64,000 nucleotides of DNA from positions 124,001 through 188,000 of the forward strand of contig NZ_CP117677.1 in assembly GCF_028622835.1 (NCBI RefSeq), read 5' to 3'. This DNA is from Caloramator sp. mosi_1. GTDB taxonomy: Bacteria > Bacillota > Clostridia > Clostridiales > Caloramatoraceae. Positions within the stretch are counted from its first letter, which is position 1. The number at the start of each line of letters is the position of its first letter. The notes beneath the pieces are model-generated. The model saw only the letters and a program-made list of their open reading frames with translations, searched no databases and was not told where the DNA came from. The position numbers and the translations under genes are program-made. Shown here in pieces: positions 52,111 to 63,458 of this stretch.

Positions 52111-52598
52111 AATTATCTCCATATTCCTTTATCAATATATTTACTTTATCTAAAACCTCTGTTAAACTATGTCTTCTTTTACAATACATTCCCTTGCAGC
52201 ATTTCCACAAACAATACATTTTCTTTCTTGTATATCAAGCTCGCCCCTACTTATTGGAACACCATCATTATTATATATATCGATATCAAATATTCTTCCT
52301 AAAGGATGTTCTGACTCAATTTTTATACTTTTTTCTTTAATTCTAAAGCTGGCAAATCAATAATTAAAAGTAAACTTTCCCCATCATATCCAAATGCATA
52401 TTTTTCTAATTTAATAAACTCCTTAAACTCTTTGTATATTTCCTCCTTTAATATACTAAAGGCTCTTTTAGCATATTGCGTATTCTTGTCTGTACCTGGA
52501 TAGTTTATTTTTGCACACAGTACAGTACCTAATTCTAATTTAATTAGCTTTAACACTTCTTCATATCTTTTTTCTCTGTCCTCTAAAACCTTTATCAA
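52100..52598 (-). CDS. citX: Apo-citrate lyase phosphoribosyl-dephospho-CoA transferase CitX (frameshifted)
   Basis: Transfers the prosthetic group to the CitD acyl carrier protein. The TTG at 52598 overlaps the citC stop. VLCAKINYPGTDKNT is typical of CitX; HPLGRIFDIDIYNNDG carries the conserved G-R-(L/I)-x-D-x-D motif. The tail RKCIVCGNAARECIVKRRHS appears only after one base is restored in an A run near 52172, a clear homopolymer error. A further break near 52330. About 165 residues. Confidence 0.88.
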
Positions 52599-53615
52599 TG
52601 TGGTAAATCTCTCCTTTTTATATTCTCTATTATTTTTTTACCCTCTTGTGTTTTTAAAAAGTCATAGGTAACTTGTGGTACTAAACTCTCAACCTCACTT
52701 AATCTATCGTGCTTTAAAAGCTCCCTTACAATGGATGCGCTAACTGCCCTTCCATCCTTTGTCATCCTTTCAACTAAGCAAACTTCAACTCCATATTTAG
52801 GAAGAACACTTAACATAGTTTTATTATATTCATTTGTTACATCGCAATAGGGTTCAGTACCAACATATCTCTTATTTATATTAAAAAACTTTGCTATATA
52901 CATACCAAAGATTGTCGCATCCAGCTTAGTATAAATACTAAGTTTATCGTCCTTTTTCCTTAAAAAATATGAAGGAAAAGTATTTGAGGAAATAATATAT
53001 CTACCACCCTTTATAACTGTAACGTTTTTTAGATGACTGCAACCAAGCTTCACTAAGTTAAATCTTATATCCGTTGGAAAAGATGACCTATCCTCCTCCA
53101 CAACAAATACAATAACCTCTTCATTTTCCTTAGCTGCTGTTTCAATTAAATAAAGATGTCCAAACGTAAAGGGATTGCAATTCACAACAAGTGCTGCCCT
53201 TTTTTACCTGCATCAACACCACTTAGCTTTAACATATTCATAAGGTACCTATTTACATCCGAAGTACCACCCTCAAGAAGTACAACAGAATCGGACTTTG
53301 CAACCTCTTTAAAACCCAGTGATTTAAATATAGTTTCATTTTTTTCTAAAGTAAAGACAAAATATTCATATATCCCTTTATCAAACATTCTATTTTGTAT
53401 TTTAGTAATAAGAGAGGAGGCAAGCCCCTCCCCTATATTCTTCCTTTATCCCAAAGCATTTAATTACATTTTTGAATAGGAGCAGGTTCCTATCACTACC
53501 CCATCTTCAAAACAGCACAAAGTCTCATCTACATCGTTTTCCAACTCTAATCCAATGGCCTTTAAAAATCCTCTGCCAAGTGTTTTTCAAAATCCATCAA
53601 AAATCTAAATTCCAT
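52595..53615 (-). CDS. citC: Citrate (citramalate) lyase ligase CitC (frameshifted)
   Basis: Acetylates the thiol of the acyl carrier prosthetic group with ATP and acetate, activating the lyase. An N-terminal GNAT-like domain, DGVVIGTCSYS and IKEEYRGEGLASSLI, precedes a nucleotidyltransferase-fold domain with VNCNPFTFGHLYLIE (HxGH-like). Further motifs are VGTEPYCDVTNEYN and GRAVSASIVRELL. Breaks lie near 53570, 53490, 53430 and 53195. About 338 residues, the expected size. Confidence 0.88.
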
Positions 53616-53619
53616 ACTA

Positions 53620-55158
53620 TCATTCCTTTACCTTTTTAACTACATCAATCACAGTACCATCTCTATATTCTACTACAGCTACAACTTTATCATCAAACTC
53701 TATTTTTTCTGGAGTTCCTACCATATTTTCTGCAAGTGTTTTTAGCTCTTCTATTGTCATTATTGGTAGATTTCTATCCTTAAGTTTTTCAATCAAGTCC
53801 TGTCTTTTTGGATTTACTGCTATTCCTCTTTCTGTTACTATTACATCAACAGTTTCTCCAGGAGTTGTAACTGTTGTAACCTTGTCAACTACAATTGGGA
53901 GCCTTCCCTTCAAAAGCTTTGTTACTACAATTGCAAGCTTTGAACCTGCTGCAGTATCACTGTGTCCTCCTGAACCTCCCATAATAACTCCATCAGAACC
54001 AGTTGTTACATTTACATTGAAGTTTACATCTATTTCAGTTGCACCAAGTATCATTACATCTAACCTGTTAACAACTGCTCCTTTGTTGTGTGGATTCCCA
54101 TATAGTGATGCAGACATTCCTTGGTGTGCAATATTTCTTCTATAGGATTCAACAGCCTTAAGGTCAAAACATTGAACATCAAATAGTGCTTCAAATAGGC
54201 CTTCTTCAAACATATCTACTATATAGCCAGTAATTCCACCTGCTGCAAAGCTTCCCTTTATACCATTTTTCTTCATTGCATCTCTAACATACTTTGCAAC
54301 TGCAAGGGATATACCTCCTGCACCAGTTTGAAATGAAAAGCCATCCTTTAAAAGTCCTGAAGCTTCGATAACTTCAGTGGCCATCTTAGCAATCTTAAGT
54401 CCAACTGGATCTTTAGTTATCTTTGTAGTACCTGAAACTATTCCTTTTGGATCTCCTATTGAATCAACCTTAACAACAAAATCTACGTATTCTTGGCTTA
54501 TTTCAATAGGACAAGCTGGGAAAGGTACTAAATTATCGGTTATTGCAACTACTCTTTGTGCATACATTGCATCTGGTATTGCATATCCTAAGCTACCGCA
54601 GGTTGATGGTCCATATACGCCATTTATGTTGCCATATTCATCGCAGGTTGGGGCTGCAATAAAGGCTATGTCTATCTTTAAATCTCCTGATTCTATAGCC
54701 CTTGCTCTTCCTCCGTGGGTGTGCATTATAGCAGGATATTTTAAAAGTCCCCTTGATACTGCTTCTGCTACAGGTCCAGACATATAATTCGCATAAATAC
54801 CTGTTACTACTCCATTTTTTATATGCTCTACAAGTGGTGCGTGAACTGGGAATATTGAACTTGCTGCAACCTTTATATCCTTTAATCCCATCTTTGCTAT
54901 TTCTTCCATCACCATATTAAGAACATAATCACCGTTTCTTAAATGGTGGTGAAAGGATACTGTCATACCGTCCTTTATTTCGCATTTTTTAAGTGCCTCT
55001 TTTATTGACTCAACAAGTTTTACATCTGAGGGTGCAACACATTTAACGGAAACTTGTTTTTGTTTTTATTCCAAGATTATTAAAGGCTCCGCTAAAGGGC
55101 TTAACCTCTCCATAACCTTCTATGTATTCTGGTAAAACTCTTCCTAAAATATTTTCCA
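53620..55158 (-). CDS. citF: Citrate/citramalate lyase alpha subunit (CoA/ACP transferase), frameshifted
   Basis: Exchanges the acetyl group on the acyl carrier protein for citramalate (or citrate). MENILGRVLPEYIEGYGEVKPFSGAF begins at 55158; one break near 55045. The main frame has VSFHHHLRNGDYVLN, MHTHGGRARAIESGD, FQTGAGGISLAVAKYV and IMGGSGGHSDTAAGSKL, all CitF hallmarks. About 512 residues. The methylaspartase and mesaconase genes upstream make citramalate, the expected substrate; sequence alone does not separate the two activities. Confidence 0.92.
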
Positions 55159-55163
55159 TAAAA

Positions 55164-56038
55164 TCACTCCCTTATGATACCTGCAAGTTTAGCTTTTAAT
55201 AAAATGTTTTCTGCCCTTTGAATAATTGGTGCATCCACCATCTTTCCATCAAGTGAGAAAACACCTTTACCTTCCTTTAGTGCCTCTTCTTTAGCCTTTA
55301 AAACCCTCTTTGCATACATTATCTCTTCCATAGAAGGTGAGAAGACATCGTGTATATAATCAATCTGTCTTGGATTTATTGCTGCCTTCCCTGTCATACC
55401 AATTGCCTTTGCTCTCTTTGTATCTTCTATAAGGCCCTCAACATCATTCACATCAGCAAAGGGAGTATCTATTGCATCTATTTTATATGCCCTACATATT
55501 GAAGCTACTCTATTTCTTGCATAGAATATTTCGTTTCCCTCTCTTGTTCTCTTTATTCCCATATCTGCTGTTAAATCCTCAGCACCCAGAAGAACCCCTA
55601 CATTTCTCTTTGATGCCAATATTGTATCTCTTATATTTTCAAGTCCTATAGCAGTCTCTACAAGAGGAAAAGCTTAATTGAACCTAATTTAAATCCTTCT
55701 TCCCTTTCTATTATAGATAGAATTTCATCTATCTCTTCAATATCTTCACTGGTAGCCTTTGGTACAAGTATTGCATCAGGTTTAACCCTTGCAATAACAT
55801 TTAAATCATCATATCCAAAATCACTTTGGATAGAATTTATTCTAACAATAACTTCACATCCTAAGAAATCAAGAGTTGATAGGGCATTTCTAACAAGCAT
55901 CCTTGCTGCATCCTTTTCATCTATTGATACAGCATCCTCTAAATCTAATATAACACTATCAGCCCCAAGTATTGAAGCATTCTGTATCATACCAGGATTA
56001 TTACCTGGCATAAAAAGCATTGTTCTTCTAAGTTTCAT
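55164..56038 (-). CDS. citE: Citrate/citramalate lyase beta subunit (frameshifted)
   Basis: Cleaves the acyl-ACP thioester to acetyl-ACP plus pyruvate (citramalate) or oxaloacetate (citrate). The ATG at 56038 follows GAGGTG. LRRTMLFMPGNNPGMIQ, ADSVILDLEDAV (metal-binding Glu/Asp), IVRINS and ILVPKATS are HpcH/CitE motifs. A break near 55665 precedes LIETAIGLENIRD, then LLGAEDLTADMGI and GMTGKAAINPRQIDYIHDVF. About 291 residues. Confidence 0.92.
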
Positions 56039-56051
56039 TCTAAACACCTCG

Positions 56052-56312
56052 CTACATTGCTCTTCTTATTGCAGTTTCAACTCGTGCCTTAATAGTATAG
56101 TCAAGGGCTCCTCTATCCTTTGCAATAACCTTAGCATTCTCAACCTTAAGTTCCTTTAAAGTCTCCTCTATTACTTCCTTTATCCTCTTACCAAACTGTT
56201 TCATTACTATACTCTCAAGTTCTATCTCATTTCCATTGTCATTAGGAAAAACCATAATGAATATGTCATTTGATTCTAAGCTTCCTGCCTTTGCTGGATT
56301 TATAATCTTCAT
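56052..56312 (-). CDS. citD: Citrate/citramalate lyase acyl carrier protein (gamma)
   Basis: Intact, 86 residues. Carries the phosphoribosyl-dephospho-CoA arm on the Ser in AGSLESND near residue 14. FGKRIKEVIEETLKEL and AKVIAKDRGALDYTIKARVETAIRRA match the CitD C-terminus. RBS and spacing are normal; it lies four bases from the mesaconase beta stop. Confidence 0.92.
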   Translation of the reverse strand: MKIINPAKAGSLESNDIFIMVFPNDNGNEIELESIVMKQFGKRIKEVIEETLKELKVENAKVIAKDRGALDYTIKARVETAIRRAM

Positions 56313-56316
56313 ATTA

Positions 56317-56877
56317 TCACCTACTCAATAGATTTTTATATTCCTGCTGTCCTATTTCATAATAGTTGTTTCCCTCTGCATCAATAACTACTATTAAAGG
56401 TAAATCCTCAACATACAGCCTTCTTATAGCCTCAGCTCCTAAATCTTCGTAGGCTACAAGCTCCGATTCTTTAACGCATTTTGCAGTTAATGCTGCAGCT
56501 CCTCCAATTGCTGCGAAATAAACTGCCTTATTTTTCTTCATTGATTCAACAACCTCTTGGCTTCTTTTGCCCTTTCCTATCATACCCTTTAAGCCTTTAT
56601 CTAAAAGTGCAGGGGTATATGGATCCATTCTATAGCTTGTGGTAGGCCCTGCTGAACCTATAGGCATACCCTCTTTAGCTGGAGTTGGTCCAACATAATA
56701 AACTATTTGTCCTTCAACTTTAAAGGGTAAATCTTCTCCCTTTTCAATAAGCTCTACAAGTCTTTTGTGGGCTGCATCGCGCGCAGTATAAATATACCCT
56801 GTCAAAAGTACACTATCTCCAGCTTTTAGATTTTCTATACATTCATTTGTTAATGGTGTTGTAATTCTCTTTTGCAT
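56317..56877 (-). CDS. Fe-S hydro-lyase beta subunit (mesaconate hydratase / class I fumarase C-terminal domain)
   Basis: Intact, 186 residues. ITTPLTNECIENLKAGDSVLLTGYIYTARDAAHKRL is the Fumerase_C opening, with VYYVGPTPAKEGMPIGSAGPTTSYRMD holding substrate-binding residues and IGGAAALTAKCVKESELVAYEDLG toward the end. With the alpha subunit it hydrates mesaconate to (S)-citramalate in the methylaspartate pathway, or fumarate to malate; context favours mesaconate. Confidence 0.88.
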   Translation of the reverse strand: MQKRITTPLTNECIENLKAGDSVLLTGYIYTARDAAHKRLVELIEKGEDLPFKVEGQIVYYVGPTPAKEGMPIGSAGPTTSYRMDPYTPALLDKGLKGMIGKGKRSQEVVESMKKNKAVYFAAIGGAAALTAKCVKESELVAYEDLGAEAIRRLYVEDLPLIVVIDAEGNNYYEIGQQEYKNLLSR

Positions 56878-56887
56878 TTTACCCCTC

Positions 56888-57729
56888 CTAAATAACGGCC
56901 TCTTTATGTCTTGTTGCGTGACAGTTTATATTAACTGCAACTGGTAGGCCTGCAATATGAGTTGCATAGACTTCAATATTAACACCAAGGCAGGTTGTAA
57001 GTCCTCCAAACCCCTGTGGTCCGATACCAAGCTTGTTTATTTCATCTAAAAGTTCCTTTTCTAATTTAGCATAATATGGATTTTTATTTTCTTCATCTAT
57101 ACTTCTAAGTAGAGCCTTTTAGCAAGGAAAGCTGCCTTTTCAAATGTTCCTCCTATTCCTATTCCAACAACTATTGGTGGGCAGGGATTTGGGCCTGCTT
57201 CCTTCACTGTCTCAAGAACAAATTTCTTAACTCCCTCTACACCATCAGCTGGCTTTAACATTTTTAGTTTGCTCATATTTTCACTTCCAAAACCCTTTGG
57301 TGCAACTGTAATCTTTATTTTATCTCCTGGTACTATGTTATAGTGAATAATAGCTGGAGTATTGTCCTTTGTATTTACCCTATCAAGAGGATCCTTTACA
57401 ACTGACTTTCTAAGATATCCTTCAATATATCCTTGTCTTACTCCTTCATTTACTGCATCTTCAAGGTTTCCACCAACTATATGAACATCCTGTCCTATTT
57501 CCATAAAAACAACTGCCATACCTGTATCTTGGCACATTGGCATTTGTTCCTTCTCTGCTATTTCACTGTTGTTTATTAATATATCAAGTATCTCTTTACC
57601 TAACTTAGAAGTTTCCTTCTCTTTAAATTCATAAAACTTATTTTTTATATCTTCACCTAAATAATAGTTTGCATCCATACAAAGTTTTTTAATAGTTTCC
57701 GTTATTTTAGAAATGTGAACTTCTCTCAT
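56888..57729 (-). CDS. Fe-S hydro-lyase alpha subunit (mesaconate hydratase / class I fumarase N-terminal domain), frameshifted
   Basis: Binds the labile [4Fe-4S] cluster through three Cys: MPMCQDTGMAVVF, GPNPCPPIVVGIGIGG and GGLTTCLGVNIEVY. IVPKD-like KITVAPKGFGSENMSKLKM is also conserved. A break near 57120 joins LAKRLYLEV to LAKKALLRSIDEENKNPYYA. The TAG stop is directly followed by the beta-subunit RBS. About 280 residues. Confidence 0.88.
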
Positions 57730-57752
57730 AATATTCCTCCTAAATGTTTAAT

Positions 57753-57866
57753 AGGGCTACCCTCAAAACTATCTATTTGTAAGTTTTGGTGCCATGAACC
57801 ATCATGGCACCACATAACTTAAATAAATATTAATAACAATTTGAAAAATCGTTTTGAGCTAGCCCT
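57753..57866 (-). ncRNA. Structured intercistronic RNA element between mal and mesaconase genes
   Basis: In the 150-base gap the transcribed strand forms an outer stem of AGGGCTAGCTCAAAAC with GTTTTGAGGGTAGCCCT (two mismatches) enclosing a perfect GGTGCCATGA / TCATGGCACC hairpin and an AU-rich internal region. No T-run follows, so it is not a simple terminator. It may be a processing or stability element splitting the long operon mRNA. I recognise no riboswitch class. Confidence 0.55.
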
Positions 57867-57879
57867 TTATATTACTTTG

Positions 57880-59147
57880 TTATTGCTGCTTCTCTTTTAA
57901 ATTTATTCTTTCTCTTGCCTTTGCTAAAGTTATAACTCTGTTCATTTCGTTATACACTATCATAAAACCTTCATCAACACCCATACCTGGTTTTGCAAGG
58001 CATTGGTCAGCTCCACACGCTATTGCAATATTTGTACAGATTTGTGCTGAACGATCTGTTTCATTACAAGTTCCTCCACAGTATGCTCCAACGCCGTGCT
58101 TTTTGCAGTATAGAATTGATTCAACAATGTTGTTTATACCACCTAAGTCTGGAGTCTTTATTTGTATCATATCAGCTGCTTCTTCATCAACAAATAGCTT
58201 TATATCTTCCCAAGTGTTGCACCATTCATCTGCTACTATTTCAACACCTATGTTTCTCTTCTTTAATTCTTGTCTTAGTTCCTTTAATGCCTTTAGCTGT
58301 CCTTCTCTATTTTCAACGTCCATCGGTCCTTCTATTCTTAATTTAAATGGAGCTGCTATCTTTTCAAGTTCTCCAAGATATTCAGCCATCTTTTGTGTGT
58401 CGTTATTAAAGGCAATACCTATAGTACCATAAACATCTATGTGTAGAACTGGTGCATATCCTTCTTCTGTTCTTAGATGCTTTATTCTATCTCTAAGCCA
58501 AGCTACATAATCCTTTAGAAGTTCTCCGTTTCTTCCAAGCTTTTCATCAACATTGTTTATAAGACCGTGTGGTAGAACATCTGCTCCCTTTATTATCATC
58601 TTATCAACATTATTGTATCTATCATCTCCTGATTGAGTAAATATAGGAACTCTCTTCATTTCTCCCTTAATGTTATACTCTTCCTTTATTACTTCTGCCA
58701 TTGTTAGCTTCCTTACCTTTGAAACAGCATCAAGTATTGCCTGTGTAACACCGTATCTTATAGCTGTATGAAGCCTTTTTCCGTTAACTTCCATAGAATC
58801 TATCTCTTCTGCAAGTTCCTTAAATCTTGTTACTTCTCTTCCTATTAACTTTGGAGCAATTTCCTTCTCTATTACTGGAATAAAATCCTCTGCTAAGAAT
58901 AGTGGATCTCTACCACCTGCACCTGAGTATTGAACAGCTGCACAATCACCATATGCAATTTGACCATCTTCAAGAATTAGCATTACTGAAATTGATTCTC
59001 CTGCCTGTCTTATCTTCTTAAATCCTTCTGTTACTGGCTCTCCAACATAGGTAAATCCGTCGTGCTTTGCTCCCTTTTAATTGCTCTTTGGTCATCAAAG
59101 AAAAATCCTGTTCTACCTGCTGAACAAATTACATCTATTATTCTCAT
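57880..59147 (-). CDS. mal: Methylaspartate ammonia-lyase (frameshift near N-terminus)
   Basis: Eliminates ammonia from (2S,3S)-3-methylaspartate to give mesaconate; enolase superfamily. From 59147: MRIIDVICSAGRTGFFFDDQRAIK, break at 59080, then GAKHDGFTYVGEPVTEGF. Metal ligands lie in LHIDVYGTIG, LRIEGPMDVENR and IVADEWCNTWED; the base Lys is in MIQIKTPDLGGINN; AYCGGTCNETDRSAQ follows. About 421 residues, the size of the C. tetanomorphum enzyme. The upstream glmE gene ends 17 bases before it. Confidence 0.95.
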
Positions 59148-59163
59148 TTTAAATCTCCCCTAA

Positions 59164-60618
59164 TTATCTCATATTTTCTGGTCTTCCAACTAAAACACCT
59201 TTTCCTACTGCAAAGATATCATCAACCGCCATTTGGAAGCTTACTGGTCTTCCTTCATATTTTGCTCTTTCTTCAAGAAGCTGTCTATTAAAGTCCTTTA
59301 TTTCCTTTGTAAATGGTATGTTACCAAATTCTAAAAATCTTACTGCACCATTATTATCTCTTGCTGGTATTATTTGACCTGCATTGTACTTGCTTGGTGC
59401 AAAGGTATATCTAAAACTCCTGCTTCAAAGGCCTTAACTGTACCTACTGCTAAGTCACCATTTCCAAGTTCAAATACTTTGTCAAGTATACACTTAGTTT
59501 CTGCCTTTATAAGTTCAATTTCTGCCTTTAATTCCTTTGATTCTGGAAGTCTTTGACCTCTTAAAAGGTTTAATGTTTGCTTAGTTGCCTTAATTCCTGC
59601 TGCATTTGCTTCCTTAGTTGGTATACCAACAGCTTCGTGTGGAGTCTTAACTATAACCTTTGTTGCTCCTGCAAGTGCCGCTGTAGCTGAACCCCAAGAA
59701 ATTACACCAAAGGCCTTTGATTCGTCGTGTGGGAATCCACCCATCCATTGATGGAATACTGTTGTTAAGTAAACATCATATCCATACATCTTAAAGTATT
59801 CTTCTGCCTGTTCAACAAGTGCTCTTATTGCTGCAACGTCTTGTATTAGGTTACCACATTGTCCATATCCTAATGTTAAGTTCTTTACACCTTGTTCTGC
59901 TGCAAGAAGTCCTTCTATTATAGCAACAGCATTTGATATACTTGGTGGAACAAGAGTTCCTGTAAGTGGACCAAATGATTCACGATTAAGTTCAATTCCC
60001 ATTTCTTCATACATACCAACTAATCTATCACAATATTGCCAGTCTCTTATGGTTTTTTCAACTGAAACACTCTTTGCATATGGTATATTGTAGGAAATTC
60101 CTCCACCTTCATTTGATGTCCAACCTGAAGCGTGTATAATTTCTGAAAGAAGCCTTGCATCTGGTGTACCGTGTCTTGCCTGTAGTGGTAAATCAACTGC
60201 TTCATAAACCTTTCTACAGCCTTCTACTCCATAGTTAACTGCTGGGAATCCATTTAGCATTGAACGTCCAGCCTTCTTACTTTCTTCTATACCAACTTCA
60301 CATTCATTATATCTATTTTGTCTTGTATAACTATCTATAGTTGATGGAAGAAGGTCAGCTTCTCCTTCATTTTGTAAATATCTTAAAAGGTTGATGTGCT
60401 CTTCTACTAATGCAACACCTGCTCTTGGTTGTGCCAGTGTTATTCCATTTTCCTTTGCATATCTTAGTTTTTGCTAAAATGTTTGTGGTCTGGAACCTTC
60501 TTTAAGTATTCTGCTGCTTCCTCTAAGTTAAGATTAGCACCAGTTGGCCATTGTCTTAAAACTTCTTCTCTTTGTTTAAAAACTCATCGTGTGTAAGCTT
60601 TTTATTTCTTAGTTCCAT
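59164..60618 (-). CDS. glmE: Glutamate mutase epsilon subunit (frameshifted)
   Basis: Large subunit of coenzyme B12-dependent glutamate mutase, converting (S)-glutamate to 3-methylaspartate. From 60618: [15 protein letters not shown], break, [20 protein letters not shown]; a second break near 60475. [37 protein letters not shown] has the substrate-binding Arg, [16 protein letters not shown] the family motif, and FHQWMGGFP a late motif. A break near 59400 precedes [19 protein letters not shown]. About 485 residues. Confidence 0.93.
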
Positions 60619-60630
60619 AAGTTTTCCTCC

Positions 60631-62015
60631 TTAAGCCCTTACAATATATTTTTTCATAATTCTAACTGCCATATCAGGATATTCCTCTGCTAAAAGCCCC
60701 ATAGCAGATAATATGTAGGTCTTATCAACTAATATAACAGGGTTGACGGGTTTTAGATAATTTGGACTTTCCATTGTAAAAGCCCTGCCTTTAAAATTTT
60801 TCTGGATTTCTACTGTGTACTAAAACTCCACCTGTTCCTATTAAATATTTTACATTTAAAAGATCTTTACCAACTTGTGAGTATATAATTCCCATAGGTG
60901 TGTATACACTTTCTACTGTTCCTACGTGTCTTTCCATTGCAATTTCAGTAGCTACCATACCAAGTGCTTCATCAAATTCATATTCTTCTTCAGTCTGTGG
61001 AATTATATTAACATTTTGTTGTAAGAACTTACATCTTTCCTCTACATCATATGGTGTATTAGGTACAAACTTCTTAATTCTCCTTGTTCCTGCAGCTTCA
61101 AATAACGATACTGCACTTACCCTCATTCCAAGGTCGCCTTCAACAGTTCTTTTAGCATAGGGCTCTTGAAGCCCCCTTAAAGTAACCCCTGGCTTTGATG
61201 GGTCACCCTTTGCAATTGAGTGAACATCAGTTGTTGCACCACCTATATCAACAATTACAAGTTCCCCTATTCCTTCTTCTTTATCACTTCCATCTGCTAA
61301 AATTTTTGCTGCCTTTAGTACTGCTGCTGGTGTTGGCATTAATATACCATTGATGAAGTTTTCAGCATTTTTCATACCCTTTGCTTCAACAATCTTTTGC
61401 ATAAAAATGCCTCTTATTACTTCCCTTGCAGGTTCCACATTTATTGTATTAAGCTTTGGCATTACATTTTCAGTAATCTTATAAAAAGTCCTGCCTTATT
61501 AAATATTTCTTCAATCTCATCATTTGCATTTTTATTTCCTGCTACAACTATCGGAACATCTTTAATATGTTCTGCTAAAAGCTTTGCATTATGGATTATA
61601 CAATCCTTATTGCCTCCATCTGTTCCACCTGCAAGTAGAATTATATCTGGCTTCTTTGATTTTATTTCTTCTATTTCGTGCTTGTTTAATTCATAGCTGT
61701 AAACTCCAAGTATTCTGGCCCCTGCACCAAGAGCAGCACGTTTTGCGGCTTCGGCAGTAAGCTCAGGTACAAGCCCAATTGCAACCATTTTAAGCCCACC
61801 TGCTGCACTTGAACAAGCAAGCTTTTTACAAAGTTAACTTCTTTTTGTCCAATATTTTTCATTAACTTTTCATAGGCCTTGTTAAAACCTATCATTATAT
61901 CTGTATTTACTGTTGTTAAATCCTTTGCTGTTGCAAGTATCTCTTCATTTTCAAGATCAACAGCAGTTAGTTTGGTATATGTGCTACCAAAATCGATTAA
62001 TAAAATAGCATCCAT
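60631..62015 (-). CDS. glmL: MutL/GlmL, ASKHA-type glutamate mutase accessory protein (frameshifted)
   Basis: Lies between glmS and glmE in glutamate-fermenting clostridia; probably a reactivase or chaperone for the B12 enzyme. MDAILLIDFGSTYTKLTAVDL is the phosphate-1 loop. Further frames give SSAAGGLKMVAIGLVPELTAEAAKRAALGAGARI, ILLAGGTDGGNKD, LVIVDIGGATTDVHSIAKGD (phosphate-2) and LIGTGGVLVHSRNPE. Breaks near 61815, 61465, 60805 and 60745. About 460 residues. Confidence 0.9.
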
Positions 62016-62030
62016 AAAATCACCTTCAAA

Positions 62031-62449
62031 TTATTCTTCTAACCCCAAATCCTTCTTTAAGTCCTTAATTGATAACTTAATATCTGTTCCAGGTGGATAT
62101 GCTCTGTTAAATCCCATATCTAAGAATCTTTTTCTACTTCCTTCCAGTCTTGTTTTCCTACTACAAGATTTCCACCTACATAAAGTATTATGTCCTTAAG
62201 TCCTGCTTCGTTGCATTTTTCTCTAAAACCTCTACAGTCAATTTCACCGTGTCCATAAAGTGAAGAAACTAAAATTGCATCTGCATTTGTTTCAATTGCT
62301 GCGTTTATAAAGTCTTCTTGTGGGCTTAAAACTCCAATGTTTACTACGTTAAATCCTTCTTCCTTTAATGCGTGTTCAATAATTTTGTTACCTACAGCGT
62401 GACAGTCAGCACCAATTACTCCTATTACTACAGTCTTTCCATTTTGCAT
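62031..62449 (-). CDS. glmS: Glutamate mutase sigma subunit (B12-binding), frameshifted
   Basis: Binds adenosylcobalamin base-off through the His of [11 protein letters not shown] (DxHxxG motif, near residue 16). [18 protein letters not shown] (conserved SxL) and [13 protein letters not shown] (GG) complete the pattern. A break near 62125 leads to [17 protein letters not shown], the usual C-terminus. About 138 residues. RBS GGGAGGA. It is the first structural gene of the operon, 20 bases after the regulator. Confidence 0.95.
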
Positions 62450-62468
62450 AAAAATCCTCCCTCATTCT

Positions 62469-63428
62469 TTATATTTTTTTAAGTTCTACCATTTTTGAAA
62501 TAACAGCTTTTACGCTGCCCTGGTCTAAATTATAATCAAAACTTATAATCTCCCTTTGTCTCATACGATTGCCTTAACCTCTTTACGTCTTCCTGGGGAA
62601 ACTATTACTACATCAGATGAGTTGACTATATTTTTAACATCATTTAGTTCACGGCTGGTTGTAGCAATAATATCAACATCAAGCCCTGTTGACTGTAATG
62701 CACTTTGGACCTTGAACTGAAATTCATTTGATATGCACACAAGTCCAAACTTTGTACCCTTTGGATATTTAGCAATCTTTACAATAGTCTCAAGGCAAGG
62801 TGTTATTGCAACTCCCAAAACCTCTTTTTTAAGTCTGATGTTAAGTCCTTAACCTCATTTACGTGGTTAAAGGTTGCTATTATAACCTGTGCTTCATTTA
62901 AAATTTGTTGTACACCATCACTTCTCTCATTCAAATCCTTTGTAGTTAGAGGTATTATATTAAGTCCAGTTGCACTCGATAACTGCTTTGCAAAGTCCTT
63001 AGCCTGTTCAATGTTGCATTCTACAAAAATAGCATTTATATTTTTTAGTATTTCCTGCTTCTCCTTTACTCTATTTACAACAAGTGCAACAAATTCATCA
63101 TAGGATAATCCCATTTCCAGGGATTCCTCAAGGGCTATATCAATAATTTTTAATAATTTATCATTTATGCTGTGTCGCTTCCAAGTTTTAGCCTCCTCAG
63201 CAACAAAGGTTCCTTTCCCTTGATATGAAACTATAACTCCCTCTTGCTCAAGAAGTTTATATGCTGAACTTATAGTATTTCTACTTGTATTTAATATAGA
63301 AGCCAATTCCCTCTCGGTTGGCATTTTGGTACCAACCTTTAGGGTGCCATTTTTAATCTGTTCCATTATTTGATTTTTTACCTGTATATATAGTGGAATT
63401 CCACTTTTTTGTCTATAACTATATTCAT
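62469..63428 (-). CDS. GntR-family regulator with large uncharacterised sensor domain (frameshifted)
   Basis: Probable regulator of the methylaspartate operon. The start at 63428 gives MNIVIDKK; one base restores SGIPLYIQVKNQIMEQI, then KMPTERELASILNTSRNTISSAYKLLEQEGVIVSYQGKGTFV, a standard GntR winged helix of the YtrA-like or UTRA-less type. The C-terminal 230 residues (INAIFVECNIEQAKDFAKQL, VQQILNEAQVIIATF, GLVCISNEFQFKVQSAL, DVVIVSPGRR) repeat alpha/beta units suggesting a ligand-binding fold; they are not an FCD, UTRA or aminotransferase domain that I recognise. Breaks at 62810 and 62560. About 319 residues. Confidence 0.75.
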
Positions 63429-63458
63429 TTAAAATACCTCTTAAATTGTTTGGATTAT

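Noticed and set aside
53882..54787. Plus-strand open frames within citF
   Set aside because: They lie opposite an intact, motif-rich CitF frame, have low-complexity Ser/Ile/Pro composition and no RBS; the same holds for similar frames opposite other genes.
53620..56312. Citrate fermentation genes
   Set aside because: CitDEF could act on citrate, but no citrate transporter or oxaloacetate decarboxylase is present and the genes are joined to methylaspartase and mesaconase, so citramalate is the more likely substrate.
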